NCBI GenBank assembly: GCA_937923175.1
Contig: CALALB010000052.1
Span: forward strand, 1 to 61,742
From: an uncultured Chromatiaceae bacterium
GTDB taxonomy: Bacteria > Pseudomonadota > Gammaproteobacteria > Chromatiales > Chromatiaceae
Reading direction: 5' to 3'
DNA: 61,742 bases
The notes beneath the pieces were generated by a model. The model made no database searches and was not told the origin of the DNA. It saw nothing but the letters and a program-made list of their open reading frames with translations. Positions 28,566 through 37,866 of this stretch are shown here, piece after piece. Each line of letters starts with the position of its first letter. Within the stretch, counting starts at the first letter, position 1. The position numbers were made by a program, and so were the translations under genes.

Positions 28566-30125
28566 ATGTTCATGACCCTCATCCGCGACGAAGACCTCAT
28601 CCATAGCCTCGCTGAGGCGTTGCAATTGATCTCTTGCCATCACCCGCGCGATTTCATCCAGGCGCTTGCAGCAGCCCATGAGCGCGAGCAATCGCCGGCA
28701 GCGCGCGATGCCATGGCTCAGATCCTCTATAACTCGCGTCTAGGCGCTGAAAGACACCGACCGATCTGCCAGGATACGGGGATGGTGGTGGTCTTTGTGA
28801 AGGTCGGCATGGGGGTGCGCTGGGAAGGCAAACTGAGCCTGCAGGAATTGGTCGATGAAGGGGTACGGCGCGCCTATCTCAATCCGGATAATCCGCTGCG
28901 CGCCTCGGTGGTCGCCCCTCCCCTAGGCGCACGCCACAATACGGGTGACAACACCCCAGCCGTGGTCCATGTTGAGCTGGTGCCCGGCGAGCGGATCGAG
29001 CTATGGGTAACGGCCAAGGGCGCGGGCTCAGAGAACAAGGCCCAGTTTGCGGTTTTAAACCCAGGTGACGACCTCGTCGATTGGGTGGTGAAGATCTTCC
29101 CCAAGCTGGGCGCCGGCTGGTGCCCCCCGGGGATCATCGGGATCGGGGTGGGCGGATCGGCAGAGAAGGCGATGCTCTTGGCCAAGGAGGCGCTCCTTGA
29201 GCCGATCGACATCCAAGAGCTCCAAGCCCGCGGTCCGGCCAATCCCATCGAGGCCCTGCGCCTAGAGCTGTATGACAAGATCAATGCCCTCGGGATCGGC
29301 GCCCAGGGACTCGGTGGGATCACAACGGTCTTGGATGTCAAGATCCGCACCCATCCTACCCATGCCGCCTCCTTGCCGGTGGCCCTGATTCCCAATTGCG
29401 CTGCCACTCGGCACCTGCATCTGATCCTTGATGGCTCGGGACCGGCGCAGTTTAACCTCCCCCGTCTTGAGGATTGGCCAACGGTGATCTGGACTCCTGA
29501 TCCAGAGGCGCGTGCCGTTGATCTCGAGCGGATCAGCCGCGAGGAGGTCGCAAGCTGGCGTGTAGGTGAGCGGTTATTGCTGTCGGGCTGGATCCTCACG
29601 GCGCGCGATGCCGCCCATCAGCGCCTGCTCGAGCTGATCGAACGGGGTGAGCCCTTGCCCGCTGGCCTGGACCTCAACAATCAATTCATCTATTACGTCG
29701 GACCGGTCGAGCCGGTGGGCAATGAGGTGGTGGGACCTGCCGGGCCGACGACCGCCAGCCGCATGGATCGCTTTGTCGAGCCGCTCCTGGCGCAAGGGGT
29801 GCTTGGGATGATTGGCAAAGGCGAGCGCGGGCCTGCGGCGATCTCCGCAATCCGCCAGCACCGGGCGGTCTATCTGATCGCAGTCGGGGGAGCGGCCTAT
29901 CTCATCTCCCGTTCCATCCGCCAGGCGCGGACCCTTGCCTTTCCGGATCTCGGCATGGAGGCGATCCGCGCCTTTGAGATCAAGGATCTACCGGTGATGG
30001 TTGCGGTGGACAGTCAGGGTCACTCGATCCACGAGACTGGACCTGCGCGCTGGCGCAGGCTGCCTACAGACCCAGTATCGGCACTCCAGCCCGCCGACCG
30101 GATCCGAGACAGTCAGCGCCCCTGA
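28566..30125 (+). CDS. fum: Fumarate hydratase class I (single chain, iron-sulfur)
   Basis: An oxygen-sensitive [4Fe-4S] fumarase of the citric acid cycle, 519 residues, with alpha and beta parts fused. The cluster cysteines are in ICQDTGM, GAGWCPPGIIGIGVGG and PNCAATRHLH. The beta part has GPTTASRMDRFV and GKGERGP. The ATG at 28566 (MFMTLIRDED) is preferred over the upstream start at 28548. The last 138 bases overlap the convergent secreted-protein gene; the tail after PVMVAVDSQGHSIH is probably less conserved. It stands alone in its direction. Confidence 0.93.
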   Translation: MFMTLIRDEDLIHSLAEALQLISCHHPRDFIQALAAAHEREQSPAARDAMAQILYNSRLGAERHRPICQDTGMVVVFVKVGMGVRWEGKLSLQELVDEGVRRAYLNPDNPLRASVVAPPLGARHNTGDNTPAVVHVELVPGERIELWVTAKGAGSENKAQFAVLNPGDDLVDWVVKIFPKLGAGWCPPGIIGIGVGGSAEKAMLLAKEALLEPIDIQELQARGPANPIEALRLELYDKINALGIGAQGLGGITTVLDVKIRTHPTHAASLPVALIPNCAATRHLHLILDGSGPAQFNLPRLEDWPTVIWTPDPEARAVDLERISREEVASWRVGERLLLSGWILTARDAAHQRLLELIERGEPLPAGLDLNNQFIYYVGPVEPVGNEVVGPAGPTTASRMDRFVEPLLAQGVLGMIGKGERGPAAISAIRQHRAVYLIAVGGAAYLISRSIRQARTLAFPDLGMEAIRAFEIKDLPVMVAVDSQGHSIHETGPARWRRLPTDPVSALQPADRIRDSQRP

Positions 30126-31607
30126 GGCGCTCAGCTCGAAGGCCCAGGGAAAGGGCGAACACAGCGCAGCATTCTCGATGGAGGATGACTGCCCAGCCGG
30201 GTCAGCCATCGGCGCGGCCGAGATCGGTTTGCAGAGATTCCTCGGCCGAAACGGGACATTGATCTGAAACATCTCGACCTGCTCGGTGCCGGAGCGCCCC
30301 CAGTTGGTCGTGAAGAGGACGCGTGTCAGGCCGCGGTTGACGCTGGCCTGCGGCTCGGCCCAGTAATCGTGTTCCTGATGCTCGTCCACCAGCGAATGCG
30401 TGTGTGCCAGGCGCACGACACGCCCGTTTGGTTTGAGTTCAACCAGGAAGACCGAATCGTCCATCCAGGTGTGCGCGGCAGCATCGCTGTCATGCGTAGA
30501 AATCACCGCCCAGCCGGGGCGGTCGAAGGCGCGGCCAGAGAGGTGTAGACCGAGGTTGGTGTGGGTGAAATCAATCGGCCAGAGCGGGGTGATGACACCC
30601 GTCGCCAGGTCGAGCATGGAGAGATGGTCGGTGTCAATGTCTTGATACACCAGGACCTCGCGCCCTTGCGCGTCGAGCGCGGTGTCGGAATGACCGACAA
30701 TACGCAGCAGGCCGCGCCCGTTTTTTAGGTTTCGGTCATAGACCATCAGGCCGCAGGGATTGGCGGGCGTGCCCAAATGCCCCGCCGCGCAATATTTGTC
30801 CATGTAGACCAGGAAGTAATTTCCCAGCGGGCTGATGGTGACGCTGTCTATCTCGCGGGCGGCGGCGGACCAGGCGCGCGTATCGAGCGTGGCGGTCACC
30901 TGATTCGTCTGCAGATCATAGACCAGCAACGCGCTGGTCAGCCAGTGTTGGTCTTCGGCCATCAGCCCCCACCAGCGCCCGTCGCGGGAGGGGCTGCCCT
31001 CGTAACGTCCCCACACGGCGGCCAGGTTCTGGCCGGGAAAATCATTGGCAAACTCGTGGACGAGGGTGGTCTGTTGCGTTGCGATGTTATAAGCCATCAG
31101 GCGCGTCTCATCGGAGAAATAGATGATATTGGGGTCGCTCTCGCTCCAGCGCGGGTCGATGCCGAGCGGAAGCATACCAAGCGGCTGAAGGGTCTGAGCG
31201 TCATAGAGATACCGGCCGCCCTGCGTGCTCATGACCAGGATGCGAGTCTCATCGGCATTGAAGGCCTGGACGCGCGAATACTCGTTTTTCAACCCGCCCG
31301 CTTCGGTTTTGTCGTTCACGCGGTCAGTGACGTGGACCAGGCAGCGCCCAAAGACCGGGTCGCGGAAGGGAGCGCGCGGCGGGGGTTCGCTCGTGGCGGG
31401 TGGCTGGCGCACCTCGAGGTCCATGATCGGCGGTGGTTCGGCATCGGCACAGTCGAGGGATACAGCGGATCCACTCTGAGTGGATGAGGTCAGCTGGAGG
31501 CTGGTGTCGGGCAACCCGGGTGCTTGGGCCATAGGCATAGACACCCAAGAGGCCAAGGAGAGGGTCAGCAGTCCATATTTAACGATCGGAAAGATCAGAT
31601 TTATCAT
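29988..31607 (-). CDS. Secreted beta-propeller-like protein, function unknown
   Basis: A 539-residue protein with an N-terminal signal peptide (IVKYGLLTLSLASWVSMPMA, cleaved after AQA). Repeated segments such as NADETRILVMS, SPLGNYFLVYMD and RLAHTHSLVDEHQEHDYW have the TolB/WD-like pattern of a beta-propeller. A proline-rich linker precedes the propeller. It resembles secreted proteins annotated only as hypothetical. The final 45 residues lie antisense to the 3' end of the fumarase gene, so the original C-terminus may have been lost and a random extension gained. Codon use looks slightly different from the neighbours, which hints at acquisition. Confidence 0.65.
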   Translation of the reverse strand: MINLIFPIVKYGLLTLSLASWVSMPMAQAPGLPDTSLQLTSSTQSGSAVSLDCADAEPPPIMDLEVRQPPATSEPPPRAPFRDPVFGRCLVHVTDRVNDKTEAGGLKNEYSRVQAFNADETRILVMSTQGGRYLYDAQTLQPLGMLPLGIDPRWSESDPNIIYFSDETRLMAYNIATQQTTLVHEFANDFPGQNLAAVWGRYEGSPSRDGRWWGLMAEDQHWLTSALLVYDLQTNQVTATLDTRAWSAAAREIDSVTISPLGNYFLVYMDKYCAAGHLGTPANPCGLMVYDRNLKNGRGLLRIVGHSDTALDAQGREVLVYQDIDTDHLSMLDLATGVITPLWPIDFTHTNLGLHLSGRAFDRPGWAVISTHDSDAAAHTWMDDSVFLVELKPNGRVVRLAHTHSLVDEHQEHDYWAEPQASVNRGLTRVLFTTNWGRSGTEQVEMFQINVPFRPRNLCKPISAAPMADPAGQSSSIENAALCSPFPWAFELSASGALTVSDPVGGLECRYWVCRQPAPARRSSLVDRVTLTVHRNHHR

Positions 31608-31998
31608 CGCCCTGTACCTTTCGTGTTACGGGGAGCCATCGCGCTGCTTAACATCCGGCATCAGCCGCTGCCCAGCGCAAACCCCAGATGATGGGCCAGC
31701 CGTGCCCATTGCTGCCCTGCGCGAAGGCATTTTCAGGACCGCTGGGCCTAGAGCGCTGTTTGACGCCTCAGCTCACCAAGACCCTAAGCTGCCCTTTTAG
31801 AGGTCTTCCGAAAATAAAGTCTTGCTCAGCCCCTAACCTTGATCAAGCGATTCAGGAAAGGCCAAGTCAGCAGAGACCGCCAGCAGTCTCCGGTTCGACA
31901 GAATGATGAGTGGGCCAGGGTATGCATGGCATCCCCTGAGCCCTGGATAGGTTAGGATTGCATTACCCCTAAGCCTGAGGCCAAAAGAGGTTCAACCC
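31608..31998. other. Intergenic region with no recognised gene
   Basis: About 390 bases between two divergently placed genes. It must carry the promoters for the secreted protein (minus) and uppP (plus). A 10-bp palindrome CTTGATCAAG lies at 31838-31847. No RNA gene or coding frame could be supported. Confidence 0.5.
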
Positions 31999-32808
31999 GT
32001 GGATACAGCGCAGATCCTGATCCTTGCCTGTGTGCAAGGGTTCACCGAGTTTCTACCGATCTCTAGCTCGGCCCATTTGATCCTGACCCCCTTGGTCTTC
32101 GGTCAGGATCTGCAGGACCTGGCCTTCGATGTCGCAGTCCATCTGGGGACCCTGGCTGCTGTAGTCATGTATTTCCGGCGGGAGCTTGGGCGGATGTTCG
32201 GCGCCCTGCTGAGCGCGGTATCCAGCCGGCGTCCTAACGAGCCAAACGCTCAGCTGGCCTGGCTGATCGTGCTTGCCACCTTGCCGGTGGTGATCCTAGG
32301 TTGGCCGCTCAAGGGGCTTTTGGAATGGCTGCGTACGGATGCATCCTTGATCGCCCTGGTGATCGGCTGGACGACCATCGGCTTTGGGCTATTTCTGGGC
32401 TGGGCGGACTGGTGGGGGCGAGGCGGGCGCAGCGAAGATCGGCTTAAGGGGAGTGAGGCGATCCTGATCGGTCTCTTTCAGGTCATTGCGATCATCCCTG
32501 GGGTCTCGCGCTCGGGGATCACCATGACCGCTGGCTTGTTGCTGGGGCTCAGCCGGCAGGCTGCTGCGCGTTTTTCGTTTTTGTTGGCGATTCCAACCAT
32601 CCTAATGGCCGGCGCGATTGAGACACTCGACCTGATCCACAGCGCCCAACCGGTCGATTGGAGCGCCTTGGCATTGGGGGCCATCGCCTCTTATCTCATC
32701 GCCTATCTGACGATCCGATTCTTTTTAGATCTCATCGAACGCCTAGGGATGTGGCCCTTTGTGCTCTATCGCCTTCTGCTCGGCGGGGTGATCCTGATGC
32801 TCATGTAG
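31999..32808 (+). CDS. uppP: Undecaprenyl-diphosphatase
   Basis: An inner-membrane enzyme that recycles undecaprenyl diphosphate to the lipid carrier of peptidoglycan and glycan synthesis; overproduction gives bacitracin resistance (hence bacA). Signatures are GFTEFLPISSSAHLIL and PGVSRSGITMTAGLLLG, both active-site loops. It has 269 residues and seven to eight hydrophobic helices. The start is GTG at 31999, with AAGAGG eight bases before it. Confidence 0.95.
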   Translation: MDTAQILILACVQGFTEFLPISSSAHLILTPLVFGQDLQDLAFDVAVHLGTLAAVVMYFRRELGRMFGALLSAVSSRRPNEPNAQLAWLIVLATLPVVILGWPLKGLLEWLRTDASLIALVIGWTTIGFGLFLGWADWWGRGGRSEDRLKGSEAILIGLFQVIAIIPGVSRSGITMTAGLLLGLSRQAAARFSFLLAIPTILMAGAIETLDLIHSAQPVDWSALALGAIASYLIAYLTIRFFLDLIERLGMWPFVLYRLLLGGVILMLM

Positions 32809-32891
32809 GGGGCGCAGGGCGCACCCCAGGGGTCTGGGCGGCGATCTCGATGCGCGGGTCGGTAAGCATTGCCTACCCTATGTATCCGTGC

Positions 32892-34208
32892 TCATCCGGA
32901 GAGCGATTCCATCCGAATGCGCTTGACCCGCCCCTGGACGACATCCAGGGATTCGATGCGGGCGATGGCCCGGTTCATCTGGCCCTCGATCACCCGGTGG
33001 GTGAGCATGACGAGCGTCACATGGGTCGCGCCGGCGGCAGGGGCCTTTTGTTCGATGGCCTCGATGCTGACCCCCTCCTCGCCCAGGATGGTGGCGATCC
33101 GGCCCATCACGCCCGGGCGATCGAGCGCGGTCAGGCGCAGATAATAAGAGGTTTGGATCGCCTCCATCGGCAGGATCGGGATATCGGAGAGTTCATCGGG
33201 CTGGAAGGCCAGATGCGGCACGCGATTATTGGGATCAGTGGTCAAGGCGCGTACCACATCGACCAGGTCGGCGATGACCGAGGAGGCGGTCGGCAAGGCG
33301 CCAGCGCCGGCCCCATAAAAGAGCGTGGGGCCTACCGCATCGCCCTTGACCAGGATGGCGTTCATCACCCCATCGACATTGGCGAGCAGACGCCGCTCGG
33401 GGATCAGGGTGGGATGGACGCGCAGCTCGATCCCCGCCGGTCCGCGGCGCGCGATCCCCAGATGTTTGATGCGATAGCCGAGCTCGGCGGCATTGGCGAT
33501 ATCCTCGGGCTCTATGGACGAGATCCCCTCGGTAAAACAGCGCTCGAACTGCAAGGGGATGCCGAATGCCAATGAGCCCAAGATGGTCAGCTTGTGCGCG
33601 GCGTCGATCCCCTCGATATCGAAGGTCGGATCGGCCTCGGCATAGCCGCGCGCCTGGGCCTCGGCGAGCGCTGAGCCAAAATCACGCCCCTGATCGCGCA
33701 TCTGGGTGAGGATAAAATTGCCGGTGCCGTTGATAATCCCCGCGATCCATTCGATATGATTGGCAGCCAGACCCTCGCGCAACGCCTTGATGATGGGGAT
33801 GCCGCCGCCGACCGCGGCTTCAAAGCCGACCACAACACCCTGCTGGCGCGCCGCCGAGAAGATCTCGTTACCGCGCTTGGCGATCAGGGCCTTATTGGCT
33901 GTGACTACATGTTTACCGGTCTCGATGGCGCGCATGATCAGCTCAAAGGCTGGCGACTCGCCGCCGATCAGCTCAACGATGACCTGGAGATGCGGGTCAT
34001 CGACGACAGCAAAGGGGTCGGTGCTGATCTGGCCGATCTGGTTTAGCCCCTCGATCCGCTCTGGCCGATAGGCGCGGGCGGCAGCTCGGGCGATCTCGAT
34101 CCCGCGTCCAGCGCGCCGGGCGATCTCCCGGGCATTGCGGGTTAGGACCGTCACCGTACCGCCGCCGACCGTTCCCAGTCCCAGAATGCCGATCCTCACC
34201 GGTTTCAT
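32892..34208 (-). CDS. hom: Homoserine dehydrogenase
   Basis: An NAD(P)-dependent enzyme that reduces aspartate semialdehyde to homoserine on the way to threonine and methionine. The Rossmann motif GILGLGTVGGG is at residues 8-18. GGGIPIIKALREGL and GTGNFILTQM are catalytic-domain motifs, and AEADPTFDIEGIDAAHK is the substrate-binding signature. An ACT regulatory domain (LRLTALDRPGVMGRIATIL) covers about 350-430, where feedback inhibition by threonine would act. It is 438 residues and lies 24 bases after alaC on the same strand. Confidence 0.96.
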   Translation of the reverse strand: MKPVRIGILGLGTVGGGTVTVLTRNAREIARRAGRGIEIARAAARAYRPERIEGLNQIGQISTDPFAVVDDPHLQVIVELIGGESPAFELIMRAIETGKHVVTANKALIAKRGNEIFSAARQQGVVVGFEAAVGGGIPIIKALREGLAANHIEWIAGIINGTGNFILTQMRDQGRDFGSALAEAQARGYAEADPTFDIEGIDAAHKLTILGSLAFGIPLQFERCFTEGISSIEPEDIANAAELGYRIKHLGIARRGPAGIELRVHPTLIPERRLLANVDGVMNAILVKGDAVGPTLFYGAGAGALPTASSVIADLVDVVRALTTDPNNRVPHLAFQPDELSDIPILPMEAIQTSYYLRLTALDRPGVMGRIATILGEEGVSIEAIEQKAPAAGATHVTLVMLTHRVIEGQMNRAIARIESLDVVQGRVKRIRMESLSG

Positions 34209-34232
34209 ACCCCAATCCTCCTCATGGCTTGC

Positions 34233-35435
34233 TTAGGCACCCAGGCGCGCATCGCGTCGGAACATCTCTTTGATCCCACGGATCGCCTGGCGGGTGCGAT
34301 GCTCATTCTCGATGAGCCCAAAGCGCACATGGGTATCGCCATACTCGCCAAACCCAATCCCCGGGGCCACCGCCACCTTGGCATCGCGCAGGAGCTTCTT
34401 GGAAAACTCGAGCGAGCCCATGGCCCGATAGGGTTCGGGGATGGGTGCCCAGACGAACATGGTGGCCTTGGGCGGCTCGACTGGCCAGCCGGCCGCATTA
34501 AGGCCGGCGCACAGCACATCGCGCCGGCTTTGATACATCTTGCTGATCTCGCGTACACAGTCTTGCGGCCCTTCCAGGGCGGTGATGGCCGCCACCTGGA
34601 TAGGGGTGAAGGTGCCATAGTCGAGATAGGATTTGATCCGCGCCAGCGCCGCCACCAATGTTCGGTTGCCGCACATGAAACCCACCCGCCAGCCGGGCAT
34701 GTTATAGCTCTTAGAGAGCGTGAAAAATTCGACGGCGATATCCTTGGCACCCGGGACCTGGAGGATCGATGGGGCCTGATAGCCATCGAAGGCGATGTCG
34801 GCATAGGCCAGGTCATGCACCACCCAGATACCATATTCCTGGGCGATCTCGATCACCTGCTGGAAGAAAGGAATCTCGACGCACTGGGTAGTCGGATTGC
34901 CCGGAAAATTGAGCACCAACATCTTGGGTTTAGGCCAGGTCTCCTGGATCGCCTTTCTGAGCTCCTCAAAGAAATCGACATCGGGCGTTAAACGCACATG
35001 GCGCACATCGGCGCCGGCGATGACGAATCCATAGGGATGGATCGGATAGGCCGGATTGGGGACCAAGACCGTCTCGCCCGGGCCTACGGTCGCTAGCGCC
35101 AGATGCGCCAGGCCCTCCTTGGAGCCAATGGTGACAATAGCCTCGGTCTCTGGGTCGAGATGGACATCAAAACGGTCGCGATACCAGTTGCAGATGGCAC
35201 GGCGCAACCTAGGGATGCCGCGCGACATCGAGTAGCGGTGGGTATCCGGACGTTGGGCGGCCTCGATGAGCTTGTCCACGATATGCCTGGGCGTCCCCTG
35301 ATCTGGGTTACCCATGCCGAAATCGATGATGTCCTCGCCCCGGGCACGCGCCTCGGCCTTCAACTCATTGACGATATTGAAGACATAGGGCGGTAACCGC
35401 TTGATGCGGTGAAACTCTGACTCGGGGGCGGCCAC
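34233..35435 (-). CDS. alaC: Alanine-type aminotransferase (AlaC-like)
   Basis: A PLP-dependent fold-I aminotransferase, 400 residues, closely resembling E. coli AlaC. The Schiff-base lysine is in [31 protein letters not shown] at the start and [11 protein letters not shown] are typical, as is [17 protein letters not shown]. It probably moves amino groups between pyruvate and glutamate or related acids. It immediately precedes hom, and in many proteobacteria this pair is conserved, which suggests a link to aspartate-family metabolism. Substrate specificity is inferred. Confidence 0.9.
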   Translation of the reverse strand: MAAPESEFHRIKRLPPYVFNIVNELKAEARARGEDIIDFGMGNPDQGTPRHIVDKLIEAAQRPDTHRYSMSRGIPRLRRAICNWYRDRFDVHLDPETEAIVTIGSKEGLAHLALATVGPGETVLVPNPAYPIHPYGFVIAGADVRHVRLTPDVDFFEELRKAIQETWPKPKMLVLNFPGNPTTQCVEIPFFQQVIEIAQEYGIWVVHDLAYADIAFDGYQAPSILQVPGAKDIAVEFFTLSKSYNMPGWRVGFMCGNRTLVAALARIKSYLDYGTFTPIQVAAITALEGPQDCVREISKMYQSRRDVLCAGLNAAGWPVEPPKATMFVWAPIPEPYRAMGSLEFSKKLLRDAKVAVAPGIGFGEYGDTHVRFGLIENEHRTRQAIRGIKEMFRRDARLGA

Positions 35436-36138
35436 GGTAAAACCTCATCTAGATGACAAACGGATGCAAAGGATCAGTTTAACCTTGCCAGAGGCCTAAA
35501 TCACCCCATCGGCGCCGAAGTGGAGAGGCAAGATCCTCATGTCCGCCCCCAGCAGAGTAGAAATGTCGGCCTTCTGGAATGGGGAGCAAAGGCGCAGATG
35601 GAAAGGCCAATCGAGCTGAGCAAGCGGCAGAATAGAGCGGCTGAAGGTGCTGGGACTGCCAAAGATCTGGTGGTGTCCTGGCGGCGGCAGCGCTACATCA
35701 TGCAGACCCAAGGGGCACTGCGCTATGCCCTGCGCGGTAAGACGAGCCGGGTGGTGGCATATGCCGATGGGTGTCTCGAGCTCGTAGTCCTCGTCCCAAC
35801 CGCAAGAGTCCGGGCTGGGGATCGAGCTTTGCTTGCCGGCAGACGGTCAGCGGGGGGCGCAGTAACTGCAGCGGGATCGGTCGGGGCAAAGGATCATGCA
35901 AGGCTGACCCTGCCGCTTCTGGGGGTCAGGAGCGCCCAGACCAATGAGCTTAGAGCTCGTTGTCCTAGGCGCAGCCTTTTCATCCCCTCGGCCGCGACCC
36001 TAGGGTCGGTTCCAGGTAACAGGGCGACGCCTCTATCGCCGCCCTGCCGGCAAATCAGCCCCCTGAGCTGCTGCCAGCTTGCACCAGACACCCCGGCGGC
36101 CATTGTGACGCTCTACCGCCGAGCGGTAAACGGGTTTC
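35436..36138. other. Intergenic region between hynL and alaC, no recognised gene
   Basis: About 700 bases. A 220-codon plus-strand frame crosses it but is compositionally implausible. Short minus-strand frames (for example 69 codons ending at 35,894) show no family features, and I see no hydrogenase maturation protease. It must contain the alaC promoter and the end of the hydrogenase transcript. GGCGAC/GTCGCC (about 36,022-36,045) is a possible hairpin with TAGAGGC-like loop, without a T-run. Confidence 0.45.
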
Positions 36139-37866
36139 CTAGAGCACCCGTACCTGGATCGCTTCGCCTATCTGGGGTCTGATCAGATGCACGGCGCAGG
36201 CGATACAGGGGTCAAAGCTATGGATGGTGCGCAGGATCTCGATCGGCTGTTTGGGATCGAGGATCTGGTGATTGTCCTGAAGCGCTGCCTCATAGGCGCC
36301 AGCTTGGCCTTGGGCATCGCGCGGCCCCGCATTCCAGGTGGAGGGGACCACAGCCTGATAGTTGGCGATCTTGCCATCCTCGATGACGATCCAATGCCCT
36401 AAGGCCCCGCGCGGGGCCTCCATGATCCCTGCGCCGCGCGCTGTCTTAGGCCAGGTCGCGGGGTCCCAGAGCGCGCCGTTCCAGGTGCGGGTATCGCCTG
36501 AACGGATGTTGGCGATGAGTGCCTGATACCAAGCCATCATGGCATCGGCAATCAGCTTGGTCTCCAAGGTGCGCGCTGCGGTCCGCCCAAGCGTGGAATA
36601 AAGGGCGCTGATAGGCAGCTCGAGCCGGCTGAGGGCCTGCTTAACGAGTTCCTGGGTCTGTTCATGGCCTTTGGCATAGAGCATAAGGACCCGCGCCAAG
36701 GGCCCGACCTCGACGGCATGACCCTTCCAGCGCGGGGCTTTGAGCCAGGAATAGCCTTGACTGACCTCGAGCTGGCTAAAGGGTGGCTTGGGTCCACCGC
36801 GGCCTTTATAGTTGAATCTGGTCTCACCAGCATAGGGATGCAATCCTCGATCACTGCCTCCCTGATAGTCATACCAGGCATGGGCGACGAATTCCTGGAT
36901 CTCGTCGGGCGCCTCGAGATCCACCGGATGGATCACCGACAGGTCGCGGTTGAGGATGACCCCGCGCGGGAAGAAAAAGGTCTCTGGGTCCAGGGTGACC
37001 CCGGTAGGCAGATCCCCATAACACAGGAAATTACCCAGGCCCTCACCGCGGTTGCCCCAGTCCTTATAAAAGCTTGCGATCGCCAGGGTATCCGGGACAT
37101 AGACCTGATCGACGAAGGTCTGCATGCGCTCGATCAGATCCTTGACCTCGGCAAGCCGCTTGGCATTGATGGCCGAATCCGAATCTAGATCGATCGGCCC
37201 TGGGACTCCCCCGACCAGAAAATTGGGATGCGGGTTCTTGCCTCCGAAGATGGTATGGAGACGCGCGACCTCGCGCTGCCAGGCAAGCGCCTCCAGATAA
37301 TGCGCCACCGCCATCAGGTTGGCCTCGGGCGGCAACCGATAGGCCGGATGGCCCCAGTAACCATTGGCAAAGATCCCCAGCTGCCCCGACTCGACAAAGG
37401 TCTGGATGCGCCTTTGGATCTCGGCGAAATAACCAGTGGACGAGCTGGGCCAGGCGCTCAAGGATTGGGCAAGCTCGGCGGTCGCCTTGGGATCGGCCTT
37501 GAGTGCGCTCACCACATCCACCCAGTCGAGGGCATGCAGGTGATAGAAATGCATCACATGGTCATGGATATACTGGGCCCCGATCATCAGATTGCGGATC
37601 AACTGGGCATTGAGCGGAAGCTCGATCCCGAGGGCATCCTCGACCGCGCGTACCGAGGCGATGCCATGGACCAGGGTACAGACGCCACAGATCCTTTGGG
37701 CGAATGCCCAGGCATCGCGCGGATCGCGGCCTTTCAGGATGATCTCGATGCCGCGCACCATGGTGCCTGAGGTATAGGCCTGCCCAATGCGGTCACCGTC
37801 AAGCTCGGCCTCGATTCGGAGATGGCCCTCGATACGGGTGATCGGATCAATGACGATGCGGCTCAT
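36139..37866 (-). CDS. hynL: [NiFe] hydrogenase large subunit
   Basis: The catalytic chain carrying the Ni-Fe(CN)2CO centre, 575 residues. Nickel ligands are Cys60 and Cys63 in RICGVCTLVH and Cys554 and Cys557 in DPCIACAVH. The last 15 residues after His560 (LIRPQIGEAIQVRVL) are the extension removed by a maturation endopeptidase after nickel insertion. It is the last gene of the operon; the ATG at 37866 overlaps the isp2 stop by 4 bases. Separation of small and large subunit genes by isp1 and isp2 is a hallmark of the Thiocapsa HynSL enzyme. Confidence 0.95.
   Translation of the reverse strand: MSRIVIDPITRIEGHLRIEAELDGDRIGQAYTSGTMVRGIEIILKGRDPRDAWAFAQRICGVCTLVHGIASVRAVEDALGIELPLNAQLIRNLMIGAQYIHDHVMHFYHLHALDWVDVVSALKADPKATAELAQSLSAWPSSSTGYFAEIQRRIQTFVESGQLGIFANGYWGHPAYRLPPEANLMAVAHYLEALAWQREVARLHTIFGGKNPHPNFLVGGVPGPIDLDSDSAINAKRLAEVKDLIERMQTFVDQVYVPDTLAIASFYKDWGNRGEGLGNFLCYGDLPTGVTLDPETFFFPRGVILNRDLSVIHPVDLEAPDEIQEFVAHAWYDYQGGSDRGLHPYAGETRFNYKGRGGPKPPFSQLEVSQGYSWLKAPRWKGHAVEVGPLARVLMLYAKGHEQTQELVKQALSRLELPISALYSTLGRTAARTLETKLIADAMMAWYQALIANIRSGDTRTWNGALWDPATWPKTARGAGIMEAPRGALGHWIVIEDGKIANYQAVVPSTWNAGPRDAQGQAGAYEAALQDNHQILDPKQPIEILRTIHSFDPCIACAVHLIRPQIGEAIQVRVL

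Noticed and set aside
31838-31847. CTTGATCAAG as an FNR site
   Set aside because: FNR needs TTGAT, four bases, ATCAA; this palindrome has no such spacer.
35520-36182. 220-codon plus-strand frame in the hynL-alaC gap
   Set aside because: Composition unlike a real protein, runs into hynL antisense, and shows no recognisable motif.
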